NCBI RefSeq assembly: GCF_001625445.1
Contig: NZ_LWHG01000032.1
Location: 1 to 64,000, forward strand
Source: Haladaptatus sp. R4
Lineage (GTDB): Archaea; Halobacteriota; Halobacteria; Halobacteriales; Haladaptataceae
Direction: 5' to 3'
Length of the DNA: 64,000 nucleotides
Part shown: piece after piece, positions 38,773-47,215 of the stretch
How positions within the stretch are numbered: position 1 is the first letter of the stretch
How the letters are laid out: each line of letters opens with the position of its first letter
Position numbers and translations under genes: made by a program
Notes under the pieces: generated by a model
What the model was told of the DNA's origin: nothing
Seen by the model: the letters and a program-made list of their open reading frames with translations, nothing else
The model's database searches: none

Positions 38773-39224
38773 ATGTACGATTCGATCCTCGTTCCGACGG
38801 ATGGAAGCGGCGGAGAACAGCAGTTTGTCGAGGAGGCGATTTCGCTCGCAGAGCTGACGGGCGCGACGGTGCACGTCGTCCACGTCGTCGATAGCGGCCT
38901 CGCGGAGTCGCTCTCGAAATCGACCCGATCGATGGTGAACGACGACCTGAAAACATCGGGCGAAACGGCGATCGGGTCGATAGTCGGGGCGGCCGAGCGC
39001 GCGGACTCGAAACCGAGTCGACTGTCCTGCACGGTAACCCCGCCGAGGAAATCGTCGAGTACGCCGAGGAGAACGACATCGACGCCATCGTCATGGGAAC
39101 CCACGCGAACAAGGGCGTCAGCCATCTCGTCCTCGGGAGCGTCACCGAACGCGTCATTCGGCTATCGACGGTGCCGGTGCTGGCCGTCAACCTGACCGAG
39201 CACCACTCGTCCGAGCACCACTGA
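38773..39224 (+). pseudogene. Universal stress protein (UspA family), frameshifted
   Basis: About 150 residues when repaired. Starts YDSILVPTDGSGGEQQ, with VHVVHVVDS as the second strand. The second half, in another frame, gives LHGNPAEEIVEYAEENDID and the ATP-binding signature MGTHANKGVSHLVLGSVTERV, an G-x2-G-x9-G-S/T pattern. One base is missing near 39004 (most simply a G in GCGGGACTC). ATP-binding UspA proteins respond to energy and osmotic stress; haloarchaea have many. It lies 27 bases before the MFS transporter gene on the same strand and may share its transcript. Confidence 0.88.
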
Positions 39225-39251
39225 TTAGGTCCTCGGCGACGAAGGAAATCC

Positions 39252-40706
39252 ATGACGAACCGGCGGGTTGCGACGCTCGGCGTCCTGCTCGGGATTTCCT
39301 CGGCGGCAATCGACGGCACCATCGTCAGCACGGCGATGCCGACCGTCGTCCAGTCGCTGGGCGGACTGCAACTGTACGCGTGGGCGTTCGCGGCCTACAT
39401 GCTGTTCGCGGCGGTGTCGATGCCGCTGTACGGCCGCCTCGCCGACATCTACGGGCGAAAGCGGTTGTTCTTCGTCGGAGCGGGCATCTTCGTCGGCGGG
39501 AGCGCGCTGTGCGGCGCGGCGGGAAGCATGCTCGAACTGGTCGCGTTTCGCTCCTTGCAAGGGATCGGTGCGGGCGCGATGTTCGCCATCCCGTACACCA
39601 TCCTCGGCGTCGTGTACCCGCCCGAAGAACGCGGCCGTGCCATCGGCCTCGGGAGCACGGTCTGGGGAATTTCGAGCGTCATCGGTCCCCTGCTCGGGTT
39701 CCTCATCGTCTCGACCATCGGGTGGCGCGGCGTGTTCTATCTGAGCGTGCCGGTCGGACTGCTGGCCGTCCTCCTCGTCTGGGTTTCGCTGGACGAATCG
39801 ACCGGGAGCGCCGAGCGCGATATCGATTTCCTCGGCGCGGCCGTCCTCTCCGTGGCCGTCGGAACGCTCCTCGTCGGACTCCAACTGCTCGAAACGACGA
39901 GTTCGTGGGCACTACCGTTAATCGTCGTCGGAATCGTCGGCTTCGGCGCGTTCTACGCCGTCGAGAAGCGGGCGAGCCAACCCATCGTCCCCCTCTCGAT
40001 GTTCGACGACACGGTGTTCATCACGACGAACGTGACCGGATTCCTCACGAGTTTCGTCCTCTTCGCGGCGATCACGTACGTTCCGCTGTACCTCCAGAGC
40101 GTCCAAGGCGGTGCCGAAAGCGCCGCGCTGGCCGTCTTCCCCATCTCCATCGGGTGGTCGGGGACGAGTTTCCTCTCCGGACGACTGGTGAACCGAGTCG
40201 GCGTGCAACGACTCGCCACCGTCGGGAGTAGCCTGCTGGTCGTGAGCTTCGGCGTCGCAACCGTCCTCTGGACGGCGACGACGCCGGTTCCGGTGGTCGT
40301 CGTCAACGTGTTCGTGATGGGCGTCGGGATGGGGATGGTGACGCCGCCGCTACTGACGGCGATTCAGAACCACTTCGGCACCGAACTGATGGGCGTCGTC
40401 ACCTCCTCCCAACAGTTCTTCCGTAACCTCGGCGGGACGATGGGCGTCGCGCTGCTCGGCTTCGCGCTGAACCTCGTCATTCAAAATCGGCTCGCGGCAA
40501 CGTCCAACATCGCCAACGTCGGCGAACTCCAACAACGGTTGCTCGGGTCGGCCACACCGCCCGCCGGGTTGGCCTCGATTCTAACGGACGGCCTGACGAC
40601 CGTGTTCGGGCTTTCGGTGGTCGTCTCGATACTCGCAGTCGGTTTCGCGTACTATATTCCCAGAAAGCGCGCCGAGTCGTCTGGACAAGCGACGGCCGGA
40701 GACTGA
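39252..40706 (+). CDS. MFS transporter, DHA2 (EmrB/QacA-like) drug:proton antiporter family
   Basis: 484 residues with about 14 membrane segments, the DHA2 pattern. Motif A is GRLADIYGRKRLFFVG (about 61-76); motif C-like sequence GSTVWGISSVIGPLLGFLI marks an antiporter; motif D1-like DGTIVSTAMPTVVQSLGG is at about 21-38. These proteins export lipophilic drugs, dyes or metabolites in exchange for protons. Its stop is followed closely by repeat element copy B, whose inverted end begins about 15 bases later. The substrate is unknown. Confidence 0.9.
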   Translation: MTNRRVATLGVLLGISSAAIDGTIVSTAMPTVVQSLGGLQLYAWAFAAYMLFAAVSMPLYGRLADIYGRKRLFFVGAGIFVGGSALCGAAGSMLELVAFRSLQGIGAGAMFAIPYTILGVVYPPEERGRAIGLGSTVWGISSVIGPLLGFLIVSTIGWRGVFYLSVPVGLLAVLLVWVSLDESTGSAERDIDFLGAAVLSVAVGTLLVGLQLLETTSSWALPLIVVGIVGFGAFYAVEKRASQPIVPLSMFDDTVFITTNVTGFLTSFVLFAAITYVPLYLQSVQGGAESAALAVFPISIGWSGTSFLSGRLVNRVGVQRLATVGSSLLVVSFGVATVLWTATTPVPVVVVNVFVMGVGMGMVTPPLLTAIQNHFGTELMGVVTSSQQFFRNLGGTMGVALLGFALNLVIQNRLAATSNIANVGELQQRLLGSATPPAGLASILTDGLTTVFGLSVVVSILAVGFAYYIPRKRAESSGQATAGD

Positions 40707-40720
40707 ATGCGGAATCGACG

Positions 40721-40948
40721 GCGACGAGACGTGTTTGATGGCTTTGTGATTTCCGCAACTACGAACATGACCCCGAAAGCCCCCGCCCGTTCGCGGTCGC
40801 TGTGCAGGATATCCACGCTCTCCACAACGCCCGCGCGAATAGAGCCTCCACAGCGACTAGAGCAAGCACGAGCGGGCGGGGGCTTTCGAGGTAGTCTACG
40901 TTCCAGTAACTGCAATCATACACCAGCCAAACACCGTTTTTCGAAGCG
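40721..40948. repeat. Inverted-repeat intergenic element, copy B (short form, about 0.23 kb)
   Basis: The ends are inverted repeats of about 75-80 bases: the left end contains CCCCGAAAGCCCCCGCCCG and the right end CGAGCGGGCGGGGGCTTTCG, followed outward by AGTAACTGCAATCA and CCAAACACCG. Only about 60 bases separate the arms, so nearly the whole copy can fold back. It is a deletion form of copy A. It starts just after the MFS gene and ends about 90 bases before the MaoC gene. Confidence 0.75.
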
Positions 40949-41039
40949 AGTACAGTCGGAGCGAAACTCCAAGTGTTGACGGGTCTCCAAAATTTCCCAA
41001 GCCCGCGGCTATTTGTGCCATCTCCCCAAACCACCATCC

Positions 41040-41494
41040 ATGTCAGACCGCGCTTCGAGGACCTCGTCGTCGGCGACCGACAGACGTTCGGCAGTTACAC
41101 CGTCACCGAGGAGGAAATCCTCTCATTCGCCGAGCAGTACGACCCGCAGGAGTTTCACGTCGATCTGGAGGCCGCCGAGGAGTCGATGTTCGGCGAACTC
41201 GTCGCCAGCGGGTGGCACAGCACGGCCATCTCGATGCGAATTCTCGTGGATAACTTCTTTGCGAACAGCGGGAGTTTGGGTTCGCCCGGCGTCGAATCCG
41301 TGACGTGGCCCGCTCCGGTCAAACCAGGTGAAACGCTCTCGCTGACGCTGGAAGTCACCGACAAGCGTACGCTGGAGAGCGACCCGAGTCGCGGCCTCGT
41401 CACGTTCTCCCTCGAAATGCAGAACGAGGACGGGGAGACGAAACTCACGATGGACCCGAAGGTGTTCTTCGCGCGGCGGGAGAACGGTAAGTAA
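41040..41494 (+). CDS. MaoC-family dehydratase (hotdog fold), start uncertain
   Basis: About 151 residues. RPRFEDLVVGDRQTFGSYTVTEEEI is the family start; FAEQYDPQEFHVD holds the catalytic Asp/His of the (R)-hydratase motif, followed by ESMFGELVASGWHSTAI. MaoC proteins hydrate enoyl-CoA thioesters in fatty acid or polyhydroxyalkanoate metabolism. The ATG at 41040 is one frame off: one missing base near 41047 would give MS-x-PRFEDL directly. Without repair the frame has no ATG close to the domain. ACP/CoA genes are not adjacent, so the substrate is open. Confidence 0.8.
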
Positions 41495-41548
41495 AGCGGT
41501 TATTTGTCCCTTGGGAACATATTTGCTCGCAACGACGAAAGGGAGGAT

Positions 41549-42895
41549 ATGGCTCCCACCCGCCGCCAAACGCTCGCCCTCGCGAACGCGCTCGCCGCCG
41601 GGGCGCTCCTCCCCGGTTGTCTCGGGTCGTTCTCGATGGAAAAACCGAACCCGAAGGGAGGACTAATGACCGAAACGCCGGAAAAGACCGTGACAGGAAC
41701 GGAGAACCCGAATCCCGCGTCGGCGGACGAGAAAGCCATCCGAACGCTCGCCCGGGGAAACACCGCGTTCGGACTGACCCTGCTCTCGTCGCTCGCGGAC
41801 AATTCTCCGGGGGAAAACCAGTTTTTCTCCCCGTACAGCATCTCCGTCGCGCTGGCGATGACCTACGCGGGCGCTCGCGGCGAGACGCGGAGCGAGATGC
41901 ACGACGTCCTCCAGTTCCCGCTTGACGGCAACTCGCTTCACGCCGCGTTCGGGAAAACCGACGACGAAATCGAGTCCACGGCGGAGCGGTCCACGGCCGA
42001 CTCCGACGAAGGGACCCCGTTCCAGTTGACGACGGCGAACGCGGTCTGGGGACAGGACGGCTATCCGTGGCGCGATGACTATCTCGGAACGCTCCTGACG
42101 TACTACGGCGCGGGATTGCACATCTGCGATTTCGAGCACGACGCCGACGGGGCGAGGAACGCCATCAACAACTGGGCCGCCGAACGGACGGCGGACAAAA
42201 TCACGGACCTACTACCCGAGGGTTCGCTCGACGCGATGACCCGCCTCGTGCTCACCGACGCCATCTACTTCAAAGCGACGTGGGACGAGACGTTCTCCGA
42301 AAAGCGCACGGAACGGAAACCGTTCACCACGCTCGACGGCACGGAAGCGACGGTGCCGATGATGTCCCAATCGAGTTCCTTCCCGTACGCGACGGTCGAT
42401 GGTCATCAACTCATCGAACTGCCGTACGTCGGCGGCGAAGTCGGCATGGTCGTCGTCCTGCCGAAGGAGGGCACGTTCGAGGAGTTCACGGACTCGCTCG
42501 ACGCGGACGAACTGACGACGACGGTGGACGAGTTGGAAACGGAGCACGGGTCGATTTCCCTTCCCAAGTTCACCGTCGAATCGTCGTTCGAACTCGGAAC
42601 GACGCTCTCCGCGCTCGGGATGGAGCGCGCGTTCTCCTCGAACGCCGATTTCGGCGGCATGGCGAACCTCGAAAAAACGGGCGAGGACCTCCGGATAGGG
42701 GACGTCTTCCACGAGAGCTACATCGACGTCGACGAGAAGGGGACGGAAGCGGCGGCCGCGACGGCCGTCAAGGTAGTCGCGACGGGGGCACCGATGAACC
42801 CGTTCGAGATGACGGTCGATAGGCCGTTTTTGTTCCTGATTCGCCACAAACCGACGGATACGACGCTGTTTCTGGGTCGTGTCGTCAGTCCCTGA
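41549..42895 (+). CDS. Serpin-family serine protease inhibitor, exported lipoprotein
   Basis: 448 residues. Twin Arg at 5-6 and lipobox LPGC (C24) mark a Tat-exported lipoprotein; a short linker of about 40 residues precedes a full serpin domain. Landmarks: NQFFSPYSISVALAMTYAGARGET (helix B shutter), LVLTDAIYFKATWDETF, ELPYVGGEVGMVVVLP and the C-terminal DRPFLFLIRHKPTDTTLFLGRV. The reactive-loop hinge EKGTEAAAATAV (about 396-407) has small residues, as in inhibitory serpins; the exposed bond should lie in VVATGAPMNP. It would trap a secreted serine protease such as a halolysin. The start at 41549 is preceded by GGAGG. Confidence 0.92.
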   Translation: MAPTRRQTLALANALAAGALLPGCLGSFSMEKPNPKGGLMTETPEKTVTGTENPNPASADEKAIRTLARGNTAFGLTLLSSLADNSPGENQFFSPYSISVALAMTYAGARGETRSEMHDVLQFPLDGNSLHAAFGKTDDEIESTAERSTADSDEGTPFQLTTANAVWGQDGYPWRDDYLGTLLTYYGAGLHICDFEHDADGARNAINNWAAERTADKITDLLPEGSLDAMTRLVLTDAIYFKATWDETFSEKRTERKPFTTLDGTEATVPMMSQSSSFPYATVDGHQLIELPYVGGEVGMVVVLPKEGTFEEFTDSLDADELTTTVDELETEHGSISLPKFTVESSFELGTTLSALGMERAFSSNADFGGMANLEKTGEDLRIGDVFHESYIDVDEKGTEAAAATAVKVVATGAPMNPFEMTVDRPFLFLIRHKPTDTTLFLGRVVSP

Positions 42896-42902
42896 TTCGA
42901 AC

Positions 42903-43385
42903 TCACGCCGTTCGCCTGCGTCGCATCCTCTCCACGAGTCGCTTTGCCGACCCCGAAACCGACTCACGTGTATTGGGTTTCGTCCAGACGTAGCGCGCGC
43001 TCCCGTCCTCGAATCGCTGTACTTCATCCAACTGCCAGCCCCGCCGCTCCAGCACCCGCTCGATGGTTAGATAGGGGAAGTGTTCCTCGATGTATCCCAC
43101 TTCGGTTCCGTAGATGTCGGACGCGTACAGTTGCGAAACCATCCCCTCGTGTTCGACGTCCCATTTGATGTGGTAGTACCAGTAGCTGATATATGTCGGA
43201 AGGTCGAGTTTCGGTAGTTGTCCCCGTCGTAGCGTCCCCTCCTGATTGTGCTCCGGCCCGTTCCATGAGAGGGACGAGACGGCATCGTACTCCTCCCCAC
43301 GTGCTGGCGAATCGTTGAACGTCTCCAACCACTGATGCTCCCCGCACTCCCGAATCACGGTTTCCACGACAATTCTCCGTGGCAT
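42903..43385 (-). CDS. Conserved hypothetical protein
   Basis: 160 residues from the ATG at 43385, chosen because AT-rich CATCATTATTTTT lies about 26 bases upstream, fitting a leaderless start; an in-frame ATG at 43427 would overlap that element. The sequence has many aromatic residues (ISYWYYHIKWDVEHEG, HFPYLTIERVLERRGWQLDEVQRF) and ends with an Arg-rich tail (VERMRRRRTA). No signal, membrane segment or known motif is visible. It is convergent with the serpin gene, ending 8 bases from it. I do not recognise a family. Confidence 0.55.
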   Translation of the reverse strand: MPRRIVVETVIRECGEHQWLETFNDSPARGEEYDAVSSLSWNGPEHNQEGTLRRGQLPKLDLPTYISYWYYHIKWDVEHEGMVSQLYASDIYGTEVGYIEEHFPYLTIERVLERRGWQLDEVQRFEDGSARYVWTKPNTRESVSGSAKRLVERMRRRRTA

Positions 43386-43810
43386 GTCGGAATGTACGTC
43401 CCGAAAAATAATGATGTTTTTGTGCATCGATCATGCACGATGGGATGGAAGGCGATGTGGAGCAGTGAAATGAGAACGGAGAAGCACGGAGCGATGCGAT
43501 GAGAGATGAAGCGATGCGGTGCGGAATGAAACGGTGTGGGGAAACCACACCGGTTTCGGAAGTCAGAGGCATGTGGCGGTGATACGATGAGCGGACGTCC
43601 CGCCCTTTTCCGGTGACGACCACCAGTCGTCACTTTTCAACCGCAGTCGTAGCCGCCACAACTATTGGATTTACTGAATCTTCCAAATGCTTTGTGGCAG
43701 ATCGTCACCAGGCGAAATCCGGTGAACTAGCCGTGTTTTCGGTAGAAATTCCCCGCCGTCTGGTGATTCGATGCGGAAGTTATTTATCATAAATGCATAA
43801 AAATCAACTC
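43386..43810. other. 425-base divergent intergenic region
   Basis: It separates the hypothetical gene and the acetyltransferase gene. It contains degenerate tandem repeats (next entry), a moderately AT-rich stretch, and the likely TATA element TTATTTATCATAAA just before the acetyltransferase start. No gene is convincing here. Confidence 0.5.
43451..43530 (+). repeat. Degenerate 20-bp purine-rich tandem repeats
   Basis: Two adjacent 20-base units, GCGATGCGATGAGAGATGAA (43491-43510) and GCGATGCGGTGCGGAATGAA (43511-43530), differ at four positions. A weaker unit starting GCGATGTGGAGCAGTGAAAT lies about 40 bases upstream. The strand is almost free of C outside CpG-like steps. Function unknown; replication slippage is a simple explanation. 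Confidence 0.45.
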
Positions 43811-44353
43811 ATGCCCGGTGCACGAATCACGGCAGGAGAGCGAGTCACGCTCCGAACGCTCGAAAAAGAAGATCTCCCGTTTCTCCAGCGGGCATACACC
43901 AACCCCGAGATACGCTATCCGCTCGGCACGCCGCTCAAGAACCGAGATCAACTCGAAACGTGGACCGAAGACGAGGGGACCGACCAGTTCCTCGTCTGTC
44001 TCGACGGCGAGGACGAAGGCGATGAGGACACGCGACCCATCGGTGCCGTGTTCGTCGAGGATGCGAGTTGGCGGCGACCCGAACTCGTCTACTGGTTGAT
44101 TCCGGACGTTCAGGGCAACGGATACGGAAAGGAAGCCGTTTCCCTCGTCATCGACTACATCTTCCGCGTGTACGACACTCCCGCCGTGGGTGCCGGAGCC
44201 TACGCGTTCAACGACGCCTCGCTCGGTCTGCTCGAATCCCTCGGTTTCGAGGAGGAGGGACGAATTCGTATGGATCGGTTCGTCGACGGTCGGTACGTCG
44301 ATCGGATCGTGTGCGGTCTGCTCCGGGAGGAATGGCGCGAGCGAACCGAATAG
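43811..44353 (+). CDS. GNAT-family N-acetyltransferase, RimJ/RimL type
   Basis: 180 residues from MPGARITAGERVTLR; TTATTTATCA lies about 27 bases before this ATG, so it fits a leaderless start better than the ATG 18 bases upstream. The acetyl-CoA loop is LIPDVQGNGYGKEA (the Q/R-x2-G-x-G/A motif), and AYAFNDASLGLLESLGFEEEGR is the usual RimL C-terminal pattern. Such enzymes acetylate ribosomal protein N-termini, amino acids or small amines. The target is not readable. It is monocistronic by spacing. Confidence 0.85.
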   Translation: MPGARITAGERVTLRTLEKEDLPFLQRAYTNPEIRYPLGTPLKNRDQLETWTEDEGTDQFLVCLDGEDEGDEDTRPIGAVFVEDASWRRPELVYWLIPDVQGNGYGKEAVSLVIDYIFRVYDTPAVGAGAYAFNDASLGLLESLGFEEEGRIRMDRFVDGRYVDRIVCGLLREEWRERTE

Positions 44354-44420
44354 AAACATAATTTCCCCCCTTTGAGCATTCAGCCATCGAATTTATGCCG
44401 TTCCGGAATCAGGTTCGCCC

Positions 44421-44867
44421 ATGAGCAACTCCGATCTGGAGAACGAGTTCGATTTCGACGGCGAGTTGCCGCCGACGGTCGACCGCGCGGCGATCGACCG
44501 AATGCGAACGATTGCGCACGTCTTCGACGACTTCATGCGAATTCCGTTCACCGACATGCGCGTCGGTCTCGACCCCATCCTCGGCGCTATTCCGGTCGTC
44601 GGCGACGTCATCAGCGCCGGGCTTTCGCTGTACATCGTCCTCGAAGCGGCCCGGTTGGGTGTCTCGTTCACCACCCTCCTCCGGATGATAGCGAACGTGA
44701 GCATCGACGTCGTCGGCGGTTCGGTGCCGGTCGTCGGCGGCATCATCGACGCCGTCTGGAAGGCCAACAAACGCAACGTCGAACTGGTGCTGGAGGACCT
44801 CGCCAACGACCCGCTGGACGACGATTTCGACGGCGAAACCGAGGTCGTCGAAATCGAGATCGAGTAA
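44421..44867 (+). CDS. DUF4112 family membrane protein
   Basis: 148 residues. The conserved core is RIPFTDMRVGLDPILGAIPVVGD (about 40-62) with hydrophobic helices at about 53-78 and 95-117, and the second GGSVPVVGGIIDAVWKANKRN. This is the DUF4112 pattern. The ends are highly acidic (DDDFDGETEVVEIEIE). The function of the family is unknown; no partner gene is linked closely, and the next gene starts about 100 bases downstream on the same strand. Confidence 0.85.
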   Translation: MSNSDLENEFDFDGELPPTVDRAAIDRMRTIAHVFDDFMRIPFTDMRVGLDPILGAIPVVGDVISAGLSLYIVLEAARLGVSFTTLLRMIANVSIDVVGGSVPVVGGIIDAVWKANKRNVELVLEDLANDPLDDDFDGETEVVEIEIE

Positions 44868-44964
44868 CGGTTGGTGACGCTCCGAGATACGTCCGTTTCC
44901 ATTCACTTTCGAAGTCGAAAGTTTCTCGATGCGGTGGTGCGAGGGATAGTTCGTCTACGACTCC

Positions 44965-45873
44965 ATGTTCGAGACGACTTTCGGTGTCCTCCAGAAATCG
45001 CCGCTCGCAATCGTCCCGCTCGTCGCCATCGGTTGGTTCGTCGCGCTGGGCGTCCGTCGGAGTAAACTCGTTTCCCGAGTCGCGCGATACGTTTTCGTCC
45101 TCGGCGTGATTCCGCCGTTCTGCCTCTTCGTCCTCGCCGACTTCTTCGGGAGTCAATCGAGTCGAGGTCTCGCGCGAACCCTCCTCGATAGCGAAGTTCG
45201 ACTGGTCGTCGGCATGCTCGACACTGCCGACAGGCTGACGGCGGCGGTGCTCCGAGCGTTCCTCCAACTTGTGTCCGGGGTCACCCCGGGCGACCCCCTC
45301 GCGGGAGTCACGTCGATGCTACCGTCGTGGGACCCGTTCGCCGCCATCTCCGCCGTCGGGTTTCTCGTCGCGGTGTTCGTCGTCCATTTCGTCGCGGGTA
45401 TCGTCGTGATTCGGATTACCCGGTGGGAGAACGGCGCGTCCCTCGCCGACGAATGGCTGAGCGCCGCCGGTGTGGTGCTGTTCGTCTCCGGAATGGTGTG
45501 GATGTTGCTCCAGTTCGACCCCATCGGGTTCGGGAACTTCGAACTCCGGGCGTCAGTGCTGGCCTCCTCGATGGGGTTGGTCACCGGCATCACCGTGTCG
45601 AACCTCCCCGTGAACCTCCCGGCGTGGTGGCCGGACGGTGTGATGGGGAGCGGCGAGACGGAAGACGCCGACTCCAAGGCCGACACCGCGACGACACGGG
45701 AACGGACGCGACGCACATCGCGTTCGGATACCCGGTCCCCCCGAGCCTCGGCGACCGAACCAGCAACGGGGGACGCTTCGGCGGCCGAATCCACATCGAG
45801 CGGCGAAGCCGCCGATTCGAATCCCTCGTTCGAGCGGCTACAGAAAACGGTCGAGTCGCTCCTCCGTCGGTAG
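44965..45873 (+). CDS. Hypothetical membrane protein with disordered acidic C-terminus
   Basis: 302 residues. Membrane segments at about 13-29, 40-60, 127-150, 166-184 and perhaps 195-212. The last 90 residues are a low-complexity Ser/Thr/Ala/Glu/Asp tail (GDASAAESTSSGEAADSN) ending in a short helix FERLQKTVESLLRR. I do not recognise the family. The gene is on the same strand as the DUF4112 gene, 97 bases downstream, and convergent with the isochorismatase gene, 7 bases away. Confidence 0.65.
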   Translation: MFETTFGVLQKSPLAIVPLVAIGWFVALGVRRSKLVSRVARYVFVLGVIPPFCLFVLADFFGSQSSRGLARTLLDSEVRLVVGMLDTADRLTAAVLRAFLQLVSGVTPGDPLAGVTSMLPSWDPFAAISAVGFLVAVFVVHFVAGIVVIRITRWENGASLADEWLSAAGVVLFVSGMVWMLLQFDPIGFGNFELRASVLASSMGLVTGITVSNLPVNLPAWWPDGVMGSGETEDADSKADTATTRERTRRTSRSDTRSPRASATEPATGDASAAESTSSGEAADSNPSFERLQKTVESLLRR

Positions 45874-45880
45874 GAGACGA

Positions 45881-46450
45881 TTACCCGCTCGCCTGTTCGG
45901 CCAGAGCGGCCGCCCGCCATCCCTCGATGAGTTCGTCCGCGCTCGTTATCTCCGCGTTGTACACGTCCTGCAGGTACTCCAACCCGCCACGGTGGGCCTC
46001 CTCGCTGAACGCCTCAACGCAGTCCTCCGGGACGGCGATGTGGTAGCCGCGGAAGAGCGCCCCAGCGGAGGCGTGCCGGATGCACATGTTCGTGTGGAGG
46101 CCGGTCAGAATCACGCGGGAGACGCCCAGACTCCGGAGGTGTTCGTCCAGCCCCGTCCCGTAAAACGCGTCGTACGTTCGCTTCTCGAAGAGGTGGTCGT
46201 CCGGGCCGGGTTCGAGTTCGGGAATCACTTCCGCGCCCTCGGTTCCGCGCATGGCGTGTTCGCCCCACACGTCCAACTCGAAGTCCTCCGGTCGGTGGGC
46301 GTCGTTCACGTAGACGACCGGAACCCCGGTTTCGCGCGCGGCGGCGATGAGTCGGTCGAGTTCCGGGATGATGTGCTCGGCGCGCTCGGCCGCGATTTTT
46401 CCGGTCACGAAGTCGTTCAGCATGTCGATGACTAGCAGTGCGTCGGTCAT
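45881..46450 (-). CDS. Isochorismatase-family cysteine hydrolase
   Basis: 189 residues. Catalytic triad positions are visible: ALLVIDMLNDFV (Asp9), HLFEKRTYDAFYGT (Lys) and LTGLHTNMCIRHAS (Cys). The fold covers nicotinamidase, N-carbamoyl hydrolases and isochorismatases. VYVNDAHRPEDFELDVWGEHAMRGTEGAEVI is the nicotinamidase-like metal/substrate region, so an amidase of the nicotinamidase type is the best guess. Alone by context; copy C of the repeat element lies about 80 bases upstream of its start. Confidence 0.85.
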   Translation of the reverse strand: MTDALLVIDMLNDFVTGKIAAERAEHIIPELDRLIAAARETGVPVVYVNDAHRPEDFELDVWGEHAMRGTEGAEVIPELEPGPDDHLFEKRTYDAFYGTGLDEHLRSLGVSRVILTGLHTNMCIRHASAGALFRGYHIAVPEDCVEAFSEEAHRGGLEYLQDVYNAEITSADELIEGWRAAALAEQASG

Positions 46451-46529
46451 TGTTCTCCCCCGAATCGAGATAGGGAGTCAGCGAAGAAAACGGTTGCAGT
46501 CAGTAGAAGGGAGATTCTCCTCACCAATC

Positions 46530-47140
46530 GGAGTTTCGTTGAACACAGCAACTGCGATGAAGACATAAGAAACCCTCGCACACTATCAGCACCGACCGCT
46601 GGCCTCCGGCCGGTACCAGCGCGCGCCATTCGGAAGGACGGACAGATACTGATCAACCTCACGGCGCGCGAGGTCTTCGTGAGTGACACAGGAGCGAGCG
46701 AACGGCTCGTCAGAGCTATGCTCTGACGGTGGACGACGAGCGTCAGCGAGGAGTCGGTTGGGGAGGCGTGTGGCGCGGTGCGGTTTGGGTGAACTGAAAG
46801 GGGCCGTCCGCTCGTGTTCATCGTGGTCGTCTGCGCGAGCTACTATCCGCGCGGGTTGTGTCGCCGCGAGCGACGCAGGAGCGAGGGGCTGCTCGGAAGA
46901 GCTTCGCTCTTCCGGCGCGGAGAGCGCGGATATCTCGCGTCAGCGACCGCGAGCGGGCGGGGGCTTTCGAGGTAGTATCCTCGGGAGCTGCACTCGCAAA
47001 ATGACCAAATACTCCGTTTCGTAGCGGACGGGGACCTTCGAGGCAGTCTGCTTTGTAGTAACTGCAATCACAACAGTACCAGACACTGCTGTTCGTCGTG
47101 AGTGGGGATTTCTTACGTCTTCATCGCAGTTGCTGTACTT
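46530..47140. repeat. Inverted-repeat intergenic element, copy C (about 0.6 kb)
   Basis: The outer arms are at 46545-46562 (ACAGCAACTGCGATGAAG) and 47119-47136 (its exact reverse complement); with one mismatch the match extends to about 27 bases. The right side has the two tandem units also found in copy A, beginning at about 46957 (GGGCGGGGGCTTTCG) and 47030. The interior has 9-bp hairpins at 46708-46728 (CGTCAGAGC-TAT-GCTCTGACG) and 46894-46914 (CGGAAGAGC-TTC-GCTCTTCCG). An internal stretch (GACGAGCGTCAGCGAGGAG) matches copy A. No gene is convincing inside. Confidence 0.7.
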
Positions 47141-47215
47141 GCGGAGGAAGGAAGAAGTCATTCACATCCAGTGTGAGATGTGGGAGGAACCGATGACTGG
47201 CGACGATAACCCCGT

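Noticed and set aside
46447-46821. 124-codon minus-strand frame near repeat copy C
   Set aside because: It reads through the element and is basic and Ser-rich; no domain. Treated as repeat sequence.
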